From assembly GCA_030248295.1 (NCBI GenBank), contig JASANH010001723.1, positions 682,001 through 746,000 on the forward strand: a DNA stretch of 64,000 nt, read 5' to 3'. Every line of letters begins with the position of its first letter. Position 1 is the first letter of the stretch. The stretch comes from Mesodorylaimus sp. YZB2_4 (taxonomy: Eukaryota; Nematoda; Enoplea; Dorylaimida; Dorylaimidae). Below are positions 48,816 through 61,425 of the stretch, piece by piece. Below the pieces are notes generated by a model. The model was not told where the DNA came from. It ran no database searches and was given only the letters and a program-made list of their open reading frames with translations. The position numbers were made by a program, and so were the translations under genes.

Positions 48816-51800
48816 ACGAATTTGCTAGCAATAAGAAACGGGAATTTCGCACGGCTTGTATGTGAGCACTGCAAAACAATAAGTAAACGCGATTTTGGCG
48901 CTTGTACGCGGGCCAACAGTCAAAGCAAAGAAATGTGAAATGAATGACGGGATGGCGAAGGTGGCGTTTTGAAAAATGAAAAAACCTTGTCACTGCTGTT
49001 GGATGCGACGAATCTGTTGGCCGAATATAAAAACGGGACGACGACAGCCAAATGTCAACACGAGACCATACGCCACCCAAAACGTGCAACCTGAGTTTCC
49101 AGGAGGAGGAGAGGGATGCGTTTGAGGCGCGTGGGTGGGCCTTGAACACTTTATTATTATCGCCAGCCGACCGTTCGTCGACTCTTTAATCGACACACTC
49201 GTCCCGACCCGCTTCGCCACTCGTGCTACTTCTGGAACAGCAGAAGCAGCAGCAAAAACAGAAGCAGAAGGAGAAAGTGCGACAAGTTGGCTAAGCAGGC
49301 GTTCTATATTTTGCCACCTTCTGCTATCAAATAATGAATTCAAAACACGACTGTCGCGCTGCATTCACCAAAGGCGGCACCCTGACCAAGTGCGAAATGA
49401 TAGGCTTTTCGTGTCCGATTTATAAATATATGCACTGAGGACATACCCGCCGCGAGTTTTAAAGGCAACTGGCTTTACTCGTACGTTTCCCAAGACAAAG
49501 CTACTGTCTCATCGTCAGCTCAAAGAAACGTCGGCCCTTCGATTGGCTCAGCACCTAAACAATGCTCAGTTGCATAAAAGTGCTCGAGCCGAGAACAACT
49601 TCTAATGCCAATAATAATCACTAATCGAAACAAGCCTACCAACCAAAAGCTGTCAGGTGAGCGAGCAGAGACACAATGAGCACACGGCTGGCGCCAATCG
49701 AGTTTAAATAAGATTCGAGGAGACAAGTTTTGCCGAGTGTCTCCTTATTATTCACGAGTTCGGCTTAGAAACTTGTTCGACAAGTTGTCGTCGGCTGACT
49801 GACTATGAGCGACTGCCTTATTTTCTGATGGGTCTATAAGAAATGAAAACGGATGCACGCATTCGGGCTCTAAAAGTGCAGAGAACAGGTACGCCCAATG
49901 GCCAATCGCACTATAAGAAATCGTCAACATAGACTTCAGAGCAGTTTACTCCAATCGCCTAGCCCAGCCCAAATTGGTAACGCAAACCAGATTTTGAGGG
50001 CGGTAAAGGATAAGTGCGGAGGAGGACGAGGTGGCGAGATCTGCGGAGGTGGCTTAACATGCTCAAGGCAAAAGAAAGTTCTTCGCCAACGCACCGAATT
50101 TTCGAAAATCGGTGGGCGGGCTCGCCTATTTAAGAAACAGAAAAAGCCATGTCGGGTCAAAAGGAAGTGCTGTAACCTGAGGCCTTTTTGTCAGCACCCA
50201 CTCTGTCTTGGTTTCCTGGGAAAAAGTACTCGATCACTTGGATCCCCATAACGTCAATGTGTTCCAACGAACCCACGCATTGCTGGAGGACCGCTACATC
50301 TGTCTTTCTGCCTTGATCCCTAGGCCCCAGCTTCTCCAGCTATTAGTACAACCTTTCTTCATATGCCTTGGCCCACTGTAAGTGCACTTTCGCAGCATTG
50401 CCACGTCTGACTGTAGGAGCTTTTTCCATCGTGCGTAAGCTGCCACAAGGGGTCAGCAAAACGTCACTGGTATAGCTTCCTTTCAAAGTCGCCATGATGC
50501 CTCATCACCAAAGCCACCCACGACCCCTCTCCAGAAACTCGAGATTCATCGATCTGAAAAAGAAAGTTGCCGCAGCTGGTACATTTTATCTTCCAAGCAG
50601 CGGGAATAGCTAGCTGCACTCTACTGGAAGGTTCACCTCCCCTTAGTGACATCGAGAAATTTCTCTCGCGCATTGACGATGAATGAGTCGTACACGACAA
50701 TCATCGACCTAAAAGCTCGTCACGACAGAAGTATTCTAGAACATGAGATTATTTGGAATGATATCAGACAATAAAAATGACAAGGAGCTCCGACAAAAGG
50801 GCTACTGCATTGACATCGGTCAGCAGGACTCACTAGTAACGCTTTTTGGTTGGGTCTACCGTTTTGCAACTTTCCCGCTAAGAGGTATGCGAGGTGAAGC
50901 AGTGTGAGATTCTATTTGCGATCACGAATTACTACAATCGACTTGCAATATGGCAGAAATTTTGTTACCCTCACTTTAGTTGCGGGCCAAACTGGCGTGT
51001 ACCGTAAGCAGAGCACTGTGCCAGCCACCATGTTTCTTCCGTTCTATCCATATTCTATTTTGGGAGTGTGGACAGAAACTTGAGTTGTCTCGAGAAGGTG
51101 CCAGCTCTTCGTCTACATGGGCTTAATTAAGACGACGCGAAATGTTCTTCCTTCCGTTCATTATTTCTGTTGCTATTACTGACTTGCGCACATACAATGT
51201 GCCTGATGGCTCGCCGCGCATACTGTAAATCGACAAATTTTCGTTTCGTGCTCAGACATTTTTGCTGAAAGATAACCACGTAGTTCCACGTGCGAAAAGC
51301 CTATGGTTGCGAGTGGACATAAATCTATCTCTGCCATCTTGGCGACACTCACATCCATATACCTGAAACACGATTGCCAGAAAAGGCGGGCCCCTCAATT
51401 TACAACCATTAACCGCAGATGAATGTTAAAACTCGTTACAAAATTTTATCTCATGGAATAACCATTTTTGCAGTTTCATCTGCATATCATACATAGAGCG
51501 GTCTCTTTTATTTCATCCACAGAAACTAGAACGTCACCCTCGAATGCAGCATTTTCGTCCAGCAACGGTCACTGATTTTTGCTGATCTGTCACCACAAGA
51601 CCCAAGCTGCATGATGGCTTCAAACTGATGCATCAAATTTCTTGAACACTTGTCCGACTTGGATGCTCATTGCGCACATGGGCCCCACCACATAATAAGC
51701 GATTTTACAGTGCATACCGCCAGTACAGTACACACGATTTTACGGGTCGCCAAGAACACTTACGATGTGATTCCCCTTCTCCCTTGTTCGAAACATGGCT

Positions 51801-53282
51801 TTGCCTCCCTTGAATACCATTCGCGTTGTATGCCACCAAATTAAATTTTGGAATACTTAGAGCTGGTTAGCTACACTTGACTGTCGTCACGAGCCCCTCC
51901 GTCAACTTTTTGTGCCCATCTTGCACCCACCGACCGAGTCCGCTTCACTGACCATTTTGATGATTTCTTTTCGAATGTAAATTGATGGCATATTATTCGC
52001 CTATATCTGCAGCAGACATGCTGACAACTCATGAACCTGGTCTGATCTCTTACGTGTACCTCTACTCTAGTCTCATCTGTTTGCACTTGCTCCTTCCAGT
52101 CGAGAGTCGAGTACAGTTTTGTAAAAAACGCATGAGTCATGAGCCCCGCGTGATGAATTTCCGTCTGTACATCGTACGCAGGAAGGAAACCCTGTTTATG
52201 AACAAACCAGCCACCCAGACCCACAATTCTAAAGGTTTACTTTTTGAGGATGGTTTTTTCAAATTTAGCTGTGCTACATGCTCCTCACTTTAAACTGAAC
52301 TGCCTTGAGCGGTTATTTAAATTCGAGAGCATGATTTTTGCGATATCTCACCATGATAGCAATATTTTACATTTGTAACCCGTTAGACGCAATTTTGCAC
52401 CAGATCGAGTCAATTTCAGGTCAGGTCGATCAATTTCAGATCGGTCATGCATAGATGTCACGAGAAGCCAACCAGTTTGCGACAAGTTTTTGGACGATTC
52501 CAATTAGGACGAAACATGGACTGGCGCCTCATCTTTGCCACTGCTAAAGTCTTATCAGAATGGACTCCATCAAAATTAGATCGTATCCGAATCGGCTCTC
52601 ACACACACTGAAGACTTCAAAAATTCTGACAGAATTCATGAAACATTTCAAAAACCTTGTTGCAGTCTACCCCGTGGCGAATCGTGAGGGCGATTTTTCT
52701 TGATGCCCAGCGGCAGGAAATTAGACAGGGGCACACATCGCATGTCTTGGCGGGTGAACACCAGACACGGTAAGGGAATTGGAATTGCCACCACTGCAGA
52801 GCATTGATGAGCGTTGTCTCTTGCCTACTGTATCCTCTTCCCCAATGAGACCATCGTGAGAGCATCGCTAGATCTGAGTCACCGTGCATACTGTCGCAGT
52901 CATACAGTAGGTGCCCATACTTGGTACAGTACCTAGGGAACTATTTGAGGGGAGCTGTATCCGGAGGGCCCTAAAAGTCGAGGGGGAACTGAATGAGTAG
53001 CCACAGTCACGCATAGCAAGCCGCCTCGCATCAAGTCTGTAAACGCGGATAGATTGTACTGTATATCTGCAAAACCTGCCATAAACGCCTGCACCTTAGT
53101 TGGCTCGCTACGCAACCTACCACCTACGCATTGGGGCTTGCAAGACGAATTTCAGTTGCTTTTACAATGACCACTGATCCCACTGATCGTGAGTTGCTGT
53201 CGTCAAATCCTTTCAAATTTTTTGCGCCCTAATTCATACCGTATGTCATCAGTGCGAATCCCCCAATCAGTAATCGACTGTG

Positions 53283-53420
53283 AGACTTGGGCACGCACTA
53301 TTGCTCTCGTGACCTGCGCCACTTGGGCACGAACCGACTTCGCACACCTGCAAAGTATAGGCTCGTGCCCAAGTGGCGCGGGTCACCAAAAAAATGGCGC
53401 GTGCCCAAGTGGCACAGGCC
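53283..53420. repeat. Inverted-repeat cluster built on CCACTTGGGCAC
   Basis: Arms of 24 bp at 53309-53332 and 53363-53386 are inverted copies with a single mismatch and a 30-bp loop. Partial copies of the same core lie outside them at about 53284 (direct) and 53400 (inverted), making a nested hairpin. It resembles a small foldback element. No ORF is involved. Confidence 0.75.
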
Positions 53421-53838
53421 CTCAGTAATCAACGGTGCGGTTCCCCTTTTTTCCAAAGAAAATTTGGTATTATCCGCTACGTACGTAACAAGCGGGGAGC
53501 GAGCTGACATCGTCAACATCGAGTCTCAGGCATTTTTGAGGACCGATAACAGAGAGAAAAAATGAATGTACATCCCAGGGCAGTCTCCCAATGACTCTTT
53601 AAACAAGACAACTAGGCCACTACATGGGCTGAGCAACTACCATTTTCTCATCTGATAGTCTTTTATGTGCTGAATGTGGGAAGTTTTCTAACGTTGGACA
53701 GTTACTTCACTGATCTTGAGTAGTTATTTAGTATAAACCGTCGCATTTAAATCAGTTTCATCAACTTTTGTACAATCCCTTACCCCAAAAAGCATGAAAA
53801 ATCCGCGCAAAATCCTTAACGCTAAAGCCGTCAAACTT

Positions 53839-53862
53839 GGGGGGGGGGGGGGGGGGGGGGGG
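53839..53862 (+). repeat. Run of 24 G
   Basis: An uninterrupted poly-G of 24 bases. It could form a quadruplex, and its length may be inaccurate because homopolymers are error prone. A shorter run of 14 G lies at 62134-62147. Confidence 0.9.
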
Positions 53863-54136
53863 TAAATTTGGGAAGCAGTCACAATAAAGAATGTTTTGAG
53901 GATCAGTTGGGCTTCCATGTAGTTTGCTCTTATTTTCATCAACATCTTAGAATCTAGAGGCACTAATTTCTTATTGCAGACCAATGGATACACCAACCTA
54001 CGCATTCACCTCGGCCAACTTCGTTCGCATGTACACATTCTCGTACGGATATGCTTCCTGACCCGACAGATACATGTGCTCTTTAGTTCGGAATTCTGTA
54101 GTCGCTATTTTGGTTTCTGCAGAAAAACAATGCACA

Positions 54137-54160
54137 AGCGGGACGAATATTCGTCCCGCT
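54137..54160. repeat. Perfect 24-bp palindrome
   Basis: AGCGGGACGAAT is followed directly by its reverse complement with no loop. No gene is nearby. Confidence 0.95.
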
Positions 54161-55435
54161 GGATCAGTGTTTGGTACAGCGGATGGAAGTAAAGCTTGCA
54201 AGTCTTTCTACCTTTCTACCCCGGATGGGCTCATCTCCCATGGGGCTTAATCCTCGGCAAAGGAGGTCGGTTTGTAAACCATAAATTCTCGCTGACCTGC
54301 CAATCCAATGCACTCGCCTGGAATTGTCAAAGAGGGGAGCCAAAAGAGCACAGCCGCAGTCTTGGCTGTCGAACAAGACAGGGTTCACTATTGGAAAAAC
54401 GGGCTCCGCTTACGGGGCAAGACTCAAAAACAAAAGCAAGGTCCTTACGAATATGCTCCATTGTTTCGAACAAAATAATAGAAGTACAAGCTTGCAAGCC
54501 TTTCTACCGCTCATCTTCCCATAACTAATACCACGATGGTAGGGTAACCCGTTGTCATCATTCAATAGCCCCAGTGAGCACAATCCAAAAGCCATTACCC
54601 CAGTCACCACAGCCTTCTTATTCCACCACCTAACAATAGGGCCATACAATTTGCATTGGGGCTCGGGAGTTGAAAAGGATCCGTCGACTTTTGTTGTCAG
54701 AGTGCGTGCGTTTTCCACCGCCTTGACTGCTCCCAGAATTGATCCACTGACGCTCTGCAGAGCCGGAGGGCGCTCCGGATCCGAGGAATGGTTTTAGGTA
54801 GGCTTCCTCACCATTTTGAAATTTTCATGTTAGGAATAGCCAGCATGAAACTATGACGCTCTGATATTTCTCTTAAGGAGATAGAAAGGGTGCTTATGAG
54901 AACAGAGAGGCCCCAGAAGGGTGGGGTACTAATGGGCATGTACAGATTGTTGATCGCCTTTATACGACTAGTCCGCGCGTGAGTCCACCGTTATCCGTCC
55001 CCATTCCAGGTGCAAATAACAAGTACGGGTGAAACAAATTAACTCTAGCACATCAGCGGCCTCCTTATTCTTTTACCCATCATATTCACGAAAACTGTTG
55101 CGCGACAGTACTCGAACGATGCTTCGAGCCAGCTGATGACTTCAAATTTGGTAAGTAATTTGGATTATACGGATTCAAGTAACCTCCCAGCCAACTCAGC
55201 CCACCGCACAAAAAACTAGGAGCTTTGGCTCAAATAAGCGGACTACTTCTGGAATGAAAAACCGCGTAGGTTGTAGGCTGAGTAACGAGCCAACTAAGGT
55301 GTCATTGAACTAACGTATACGCTAACTGGCGGGGATTATTTCGCGCGACTTGGACAGTCTTTTAAAAAAAAGTCACGTCACAAGCCATTGTCAGATTAAG
55401 TACGGATAGCATCGCAGTTAGGAAAGTCTTTTTAC

Positions 55436-55519
55436 TGGCCGAGTGGCCTAGAGTTGGAAAGTGAAATAGGGCAATGAAATAGGCTCCAGCATTTACTGCT
55501 GGACGGAGCGATCGATTCC
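55436..55519 (+). repeat. Possible tRNA-derived SINE head (box A and box B like)
   Basis: TGGCCGAGTGG matches the polymerase III box A of Ser/Leu tRNAs, and CGATCGATTCC 62 bp later is close to box B. I cannot fold a proper cloverleaf, so this is not called a tRNA gene. A GATCGATT repeat follows. Confidence 0.3.
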
Positions 55520-58500
55520 TGACGATAATCGATCGCAAGGCGGTCTGGCTATAACTTTGTTTCCGGAATAGGCAAATATCATCATCCGGATAGCATCATC
55601 ATCAGATTTCGCCAATAAATATTTTTTCCATCACTTTTGTTGCAGTTATGAGGCTGGCAGTTTCTGACTGAATTTAGGACTCCCTTAGAGATAGAGAAAG
55701 TAAAGTGAATGTGGCGTTGCGTCTTCTGCAATTTACTCGTACGATACCTGGCTACGCAGTACGTGAGTCGCGTCTGTCATGTTAGGTGTTTCAGTTGACC
55801 CTTTGTCACGGGTAACTTGCATCCGTTTTTGTGTAGAGAGCTGGCCCGCGAATACAATCCCTATAATAATCAGTCCCCGGAATTCAAAAGGTGCATCAGA
55901 TTAGCTATCCTTGAAAGGACTAATACAGTCCCCTCAATCGTCAGTTTTGCCCTAGGTTATATAGGTTATATTTCGATAGAGTACTTGATAAACGACCGTA
56001 CACTCGCTTCCCATAAAACGACACTCTCACCATCTCTAGAATCCTCTATCATCGCCTTTACATTCTGACTTTACATCACTAGCATTCCTATGCTATAACA
56101 ACCTTTATCCTTGCGCGCGTTCGCGACACTCTTTAGGATTTCCAAGGGTCCAACCAAGAGGGTTCAAAGGCTCAATCAGATCATGCGTACAATATTTTCG
56201 CCTATTATTCCACCATACTGTCATGTACCAGACCCTAATATGCATTTCTGTCAGCGATGACAATACAAATTGTAAGTAAGGGCAAAATTATGTGAAGAAA
56301 ATTATGGTGGGTGCGCAAAATGTACCTTATAATATTGGTACCCACACTTCACATGATGGTTATACACCCAGACTAAGAGTATCTATCAAGTGAGGGGTGG
56401 CTTAGGATTTCAATACGCTCTGACCCGGGGGATGAGTGAGGAGATACAGGCGAGAACGTACTGCATTAGTCAAACGTGAATGAGGCCGTTTACCACTTTC
56501 TGCCCGAGCCAAGAAACGGTACCTACCGATGTTCTGGCTTTGTGCAACTCCATTAGCAACAAAGCGTTGGATGGCTTTGTTGCTTACTCGGCGAGAGTGA
56601 ATCAGTAAGGTGTATCGTGTCGGTTATATTTACAGTAGTTACGCGAAGCAATGTAGGTACCTATCTGTCATATAACCTTGAATATTTGACCCCTAGGCGT
56701 CGCTCGAATCGTGAGCATAGGCACTATGCTGTAGTCCAGAGGCGTGGCTTAGAAGTGGCTCAAGGAAAATGGGTGGAGTCCACCTCTCTTTCGCCCCTTC
56801 GCCCTGGTTTTCACTAGAATCAATTGATCTTCGGTCCTGCAGTACGCACGGGAATGTCCCGACCATTGGCCATCTCTTCAGCCGTAACCGGAGAAGACTC
56901 AGATTAATCGCAAGTTGTTGCTGGAGGGTTGGTATAGGAAAAAGGATTGGCACCCATTGCAAGATACAAGATTTCTGAGAGCCACGCGGTTCAAGTCACA
57001 AAATTTTGACCTCAAGCCCAGGTACATGCCCACATGTTTTTATACGATTTCAATCGAGATGTATATGCACAATTCGGTTATTTCGGTTGCTGTGAGTTGA
57101 AAAATGCTGCATCTCTAAAGTGCTGGTTTGATCAAATCATTCTTTCAGTATTCAAATTTGGCGCATTTCTTGTTCCTGGGTTTTAAGATACGTTCATTTA
57201 TTGGCCCCTTTCCTGTGGGATCGCGGAGAGCGCATTTATTCCTGGGTACCGCAGGATCAATTGTTGATTCACTTGGTATAGGGGCCCGTAGGATAAACAC
57301 TTTGTTTGAGTTTTCATGACCATGCCATTGACAAGTAAAAAGTATTGAACTTGCTGCAGTATTTTTAAATTTTGCTAAGAGATCTGAGATCTGCTTTAAG
57401 ATCTGAGCTGCTTCAGTGCTCTTAACCTAATCACGCAGATCACCCAGATCACGCAATCTCCTAGGTCATTCAGATTTCTCAATTTCAATCTAGCCATAAT
57501 TCCTGACAAATGATCAAGTTGTAGAATTGAAAATGCAAAGATTATTGGTTCCTTGGTAATTTTTGTGCAATGAGAAAGAAAACTTCGTTTTGGGGAAATT
57601 AAAGAGTCTTATGGGTTTCAAGCATCCCCAAAGAGGTTTCGATCTCATGTCTATTACGGTCGTCAGAATGTGTTGAATTGGGTTGAAAATAAATGGGGTG
57701 TTTTTATGTCGATTATAACGCATGAAGTGCTCGGCCAGAAGATGGCGCGAGCTAACGCAAGTCTCTAGCAGTTTCTTGAAGGTGCCAGGGAAGGAATGAC
57801 GTCAGTCTGCTACACGGCACTAATGCTAAAAATTTTCCTTGCGAATTGCACAGAAATGGTCAGCATAGCCTAGTCTTTCTTGACGATTCATCTTCAGCCT
57901 GGCGGCCAGACATTTAGATGGTCTAGAAGTGTTGAATGGTCTACTGCCTACTAGAGCTCGAAGGAAGTTATCCGAATCAAATTCTAGTTACCTAGATAAT
58001 ATTTACGGTATTATTCGATAGACCCTGATTCGGTGATTTCATGATGCTCCTGTTGTGGCCAGTGCTTTTAACCAATAATAGTGCGTGATTTTTGTTCTCC
58101 AGCAAACTGCTATCGCTAAAATGCGGCTACATCGTCGTGGAAGTCAGAAAAGTAACAAGATAAATGTCCAAAGAATAAAAAATGCCGTGTAATCAACCTC
58201 CACAAAAACTGAGGAAAATTCCACCAAAAGGCCCTCACTTATTTTATGACCGAGGCCATCCTCTCACGTTACAGTATGACAAGATAAAGTGAGACTACCA
58301 AGTTGATGTAGTGTCACCAAAAATTATGTAAGTACTATCAAAATTAGAGTAAATTTGGCGTTTAAAAAAATTCATCAGTTTTTTTATGTGTCCTCAGTAA
58401 AAGCAAGCACATCATTCAAGCAAGGCTGCCGCCACGGCCCTAAAAATTCAAAGTTTCGCCTCCTATTCCGTTACGCGGGTACCTATACTGTCTCCCTCTG

Positions 58501-58659
58501 TGCCTGACGAGTGTGGTTATAGTGAGGGTGTGGCAATAAGTGCGCTTTCAGTGGATCGTATTTGATTTCCAGACATCCGTTAGAGACACTTTCTGGGAAC
58601 TGTCTCGCGACACATACGTACATATACTGTGCAAGTACATGGCTTGCTGTTGTTTGAGT

Positions 58660-58984
58660 GAGCGGCTGCCTTACTAATTTTTTCTTTTATAGCGTTGAAG
58701 CATCAGTAATCGCATCTCGGTATTTGTCTTTCTATAAGCAATCGAACCGATCGCACAATGTACCCGTAGCTGCCACTGAAGTCAAAAAGTGTCGGATTTC
58801 TCATTTCTCAAAAAGTGATGACAATTCTAAATCAGGATTGATGGAAAAATAAACTACAGATCAGCTTTGGCTGATCAAGACTTGGATGGGCCAGACACTG
58901 ATCGTGAGAAGTGGAAAGATACGGACTCATTGTCTTTGAATCAGTTTTTCCCTCAGCGACTTTTGCCCGGAGACGAAGTTTAAA
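58660..58984 (+). pseudogene. Coding-like remnant in two frames, unknown
   Basis: After a strong acceptor-like TTTTCTTTTATAG, one frame reads VEASVIASRYLSFYKQSN and ends at a TAA near 58850. A second frame, open from about 58830, continues with SALADQDLDGPDTDREKW and ends with LLPGDEV and a stop at 58984. Both stretches have protein-like composition. I found no splice pair that joins them in phase, so a frameshifted relic, perhaps of a mobile element, is the likeliest reading. No family recognised. Confidence 0.25.
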
Positions 58985-60307
58985 TACCTAGCAGAACCAG
59001 AATGAGGTTTCGAAATCAAAATTTTCGTTCTCCTGCGACCTGAATCCTCGTCTACCCTCGTCAGACAAATCTAGCGAGGGAAATTATGTCTATTCTAGCC
59101 GTTTTCGATGCCGATTAATCAGTTTTTAGCATACGTAGATACTAGTCGATCGATTTCTGACCTTAGACCTCGCTTATCGGAAACGTGTAATTCGGAGTGT
59201 ATCGATTATGATGGTGAGAAATGCTGATGCCTCTGAGCTTTGCAGAGTTACGAGCTTGCATTTAATAGGCCCCCTGCTTTTTTACTCAGGCGTCCCAGAA
59301 CTGCGCTACAGAAAAAAGCCATTCTGTTTGTCCTTTCATTTCACGCATGGAGGCTCACGGGGACCACTTGATATGTTGTTTTTGGAGGACCATTGGATCC
59401 GAGGACTATTTTCATAAGTTTCAGTACTTTCAATGGACAAGATTTTATGGCAGTTGACTAGAGGTCGAGAAGCACTGCACTGCATTGTACAGTGGTACAC
59501 AGTGGCATACGTAGTGGTACAGTCAGCATATGGGTACAGTAAAGCTTGTCGGGATATCCTGGGCTGTGCGTAAGGGATCTCCTGGGACCAGATCCTGGGA
59601 TCCTGGGATCTCCGTTTGTTATCCGCATATGAATTTATGTTGCCCATGACTCAAAATCAAACTTTGTCTACATTCGGCTGTTGATCTTATGGGGTCAGGC
59701 ACAGTAGATATGACAAAAAAGCATAGCGTAGTTACACTCGATTTCTCACTTGCTAATTCTAAGCCAATGTATATTTTGAATTGCCATTCCGAAAAATGCT
59801 TGGCTCAACATACTGTAGCGAGCAACTCGGTGCCGCTTTAGCGTTTCAGCTTCCTGTGAAACGCCTATTTTAAAAGAGAATATGATCGGCGCACAAGTTA
59901 AGCGAAGTCGCACGAGCCGACTAAACGGCTGTGCATAGATTGTCCTCTTACTTGTGCTTGTTTCTGATGATCGCTCTTAGCTAACGTCCCATGATCAGTT
60001 TGACCGATGGGGCTCTGCCAGGATGTGATGTTCGGCTAAAAGCGGCTGAGGAAGTGACGCCGCTAGCGTCGATAACGATCTGCCTCATTCCATGGATAGT
60101 TATCCACGACATTCAATTATGTAGGCGCCGCTGGCTCAGAGACGCACCCGTTCGACAGGAGCTGCGATGTCAATAAGATAATTACATGGTGAGTATAGCT
60201 GAAACAGGATTGGCTGGCATCGTTTGCCCTCCTTATCCGCACTTTCCGAGTTTGGGCTCATCATTGGGACGAAGATCGTTGGCGCTGACAAGGCGTAGAC
60301 AGGAGAA

Positions 60308-61425
60308 ATGACTGAGCAGCAAGTTCAATTGCGTCGTCCGCTCTCCCTTTCGAAGCGAACCCTGAACATGGCCCACAAAATACCATACGTCGATGTCATA
60401 TCGGACGCCATCTTGGAGTCGCCTCATCAACGTTTGACGGCCAAGGAAATCTTTGATCAAGTTTCGGCCAAGTACGGGCCCATGAAGAAGGCTGAAACTC
60501 TGAAAGTAAGTAAGGCTCCTTAACCTGAGCCAATGCCGTTGAGTAGGGGCAGCATTGAGCGTCATGTGACACATCGTCGCTCTTCCTCTTCGTACACCTC
60601 TTACTGTAGATGTAGGAGGGGGCAGTACAGTAGGGTGGGCGGCGCAGTACATAATGGGGAACAGAAGTTATGACAAAGCAATTGAACTCGATCAGCAATC
60701 TCAACTTGACACATTTTCATTTTCAACTTGGGTTTTCCACAAAAAGTAGGTGCGCCTTTCAGAATACCATTCGTCACACTCTGTCGCGCTACAAAGTATT
60801 CCGTAAAGTTCAACGCGGTCGTCAGAAGAAACCAAACTGGTGGACAGTGGACCAAGGAGCCCTTCACGCCATGAGCAATGAAGAAGGGCAAGTCGAATGG
60901 CGAGCTCATTCCCCCGTCTCGATCGGTCATCCCAGCCACCCCATACAGCCGAAAAACCCTTCATATTGCGGGGCGCCTGCTTGCTTGCCAGCCAGTCGAC
61001 CACTGGTTTTCTTGGGTAACAGCTCGTTGGGGCATGCGTCGAGTTTCAAGCCGGTTTCAAGAGGTTTCAAGAGCCAACCAAGTTTGGCCAAGTTTGCGGG
61101 TAAGATCAGAGTGGACACACAAGTTTCGCGCAACACGTGCCACTTTCAGCACCAGTTGCTTCGGGCAGCCAAATTTGTTAACTTCAGCCCGTGTTGCTGG
61201 CATCAACACGGTTGGTCCAGGTCATTCATACGAGCAGTCAGTTGCCGAGTTACGCGCTCGTAGTGGCCGCTACGTTATTTCAGTGGACGTAAGGAGATTT
61301 GAATGGAATCAGGGAACAAGAATCAGGGAACTTCTGTTCGTTTTCAGGATTTCGCAGCAGCTGCTGCGTTGAACGCGACCACATCGGCCATGTTGCCCAT
61401 TCAGCCAGCGATCGCCTTCAATTGA
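60308..61425 (+). CDS. Divergent forkhead-domain transcription factor
   Basis: Four exons join in phase: 60308-60505, 60763-61099, 61188-61288 and 61348-61425, for about 237 residues. The winged-helix domain covers about 23-102: KIPYVDVISDAILESPHQRL, LTAKEIFDQV, then NTIRHTLSRYKVFRKV across the first intron and the wing region NWWTVDQGAL. The recognition helix keeps the I-R-H core but has Thr where most forkheads have Asn (NSIRHNLS), and the Trp before it is missing. The N-terminus is very short, so the domain is nearly at the start, and the C-terminal part carries an alanine stretch (AAAAAL). Subfamily cannot be given. The exon 2 donor (GTAAGA at 61100) and exon 3 acceptor are chosen by phase; reading through exon 2 would instead stop at 61263. 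Confidence 0.8.

Larger units (their letters stand above)
48816..60307. other. 11.5-kb region without a supported gene
   Basis: Apart from the repeats listed separately and the relic near 58.7 kb, I could not build an exon chain. Local repeats include a CTTGCAAG(T/C)CTTTCTACC pair (54196 and 54492), GATCTGA-rich sequence at 57375-57460, and CCTGGGATC copies at 59580-59610. It may hold leader exons of the ETS gene at its left end. Confidence 0.4.

Noticed and set aside
53724-54005. Minus-strand frame with a run of prolines
   Set aside because: The prolines come from the 24-base G homopolymer, so it is not evidence for a gene.
55436-55519. tRNA gene call
   Set aside because: Boxes A and B are present but acceptor and anticodon stems do not pair.
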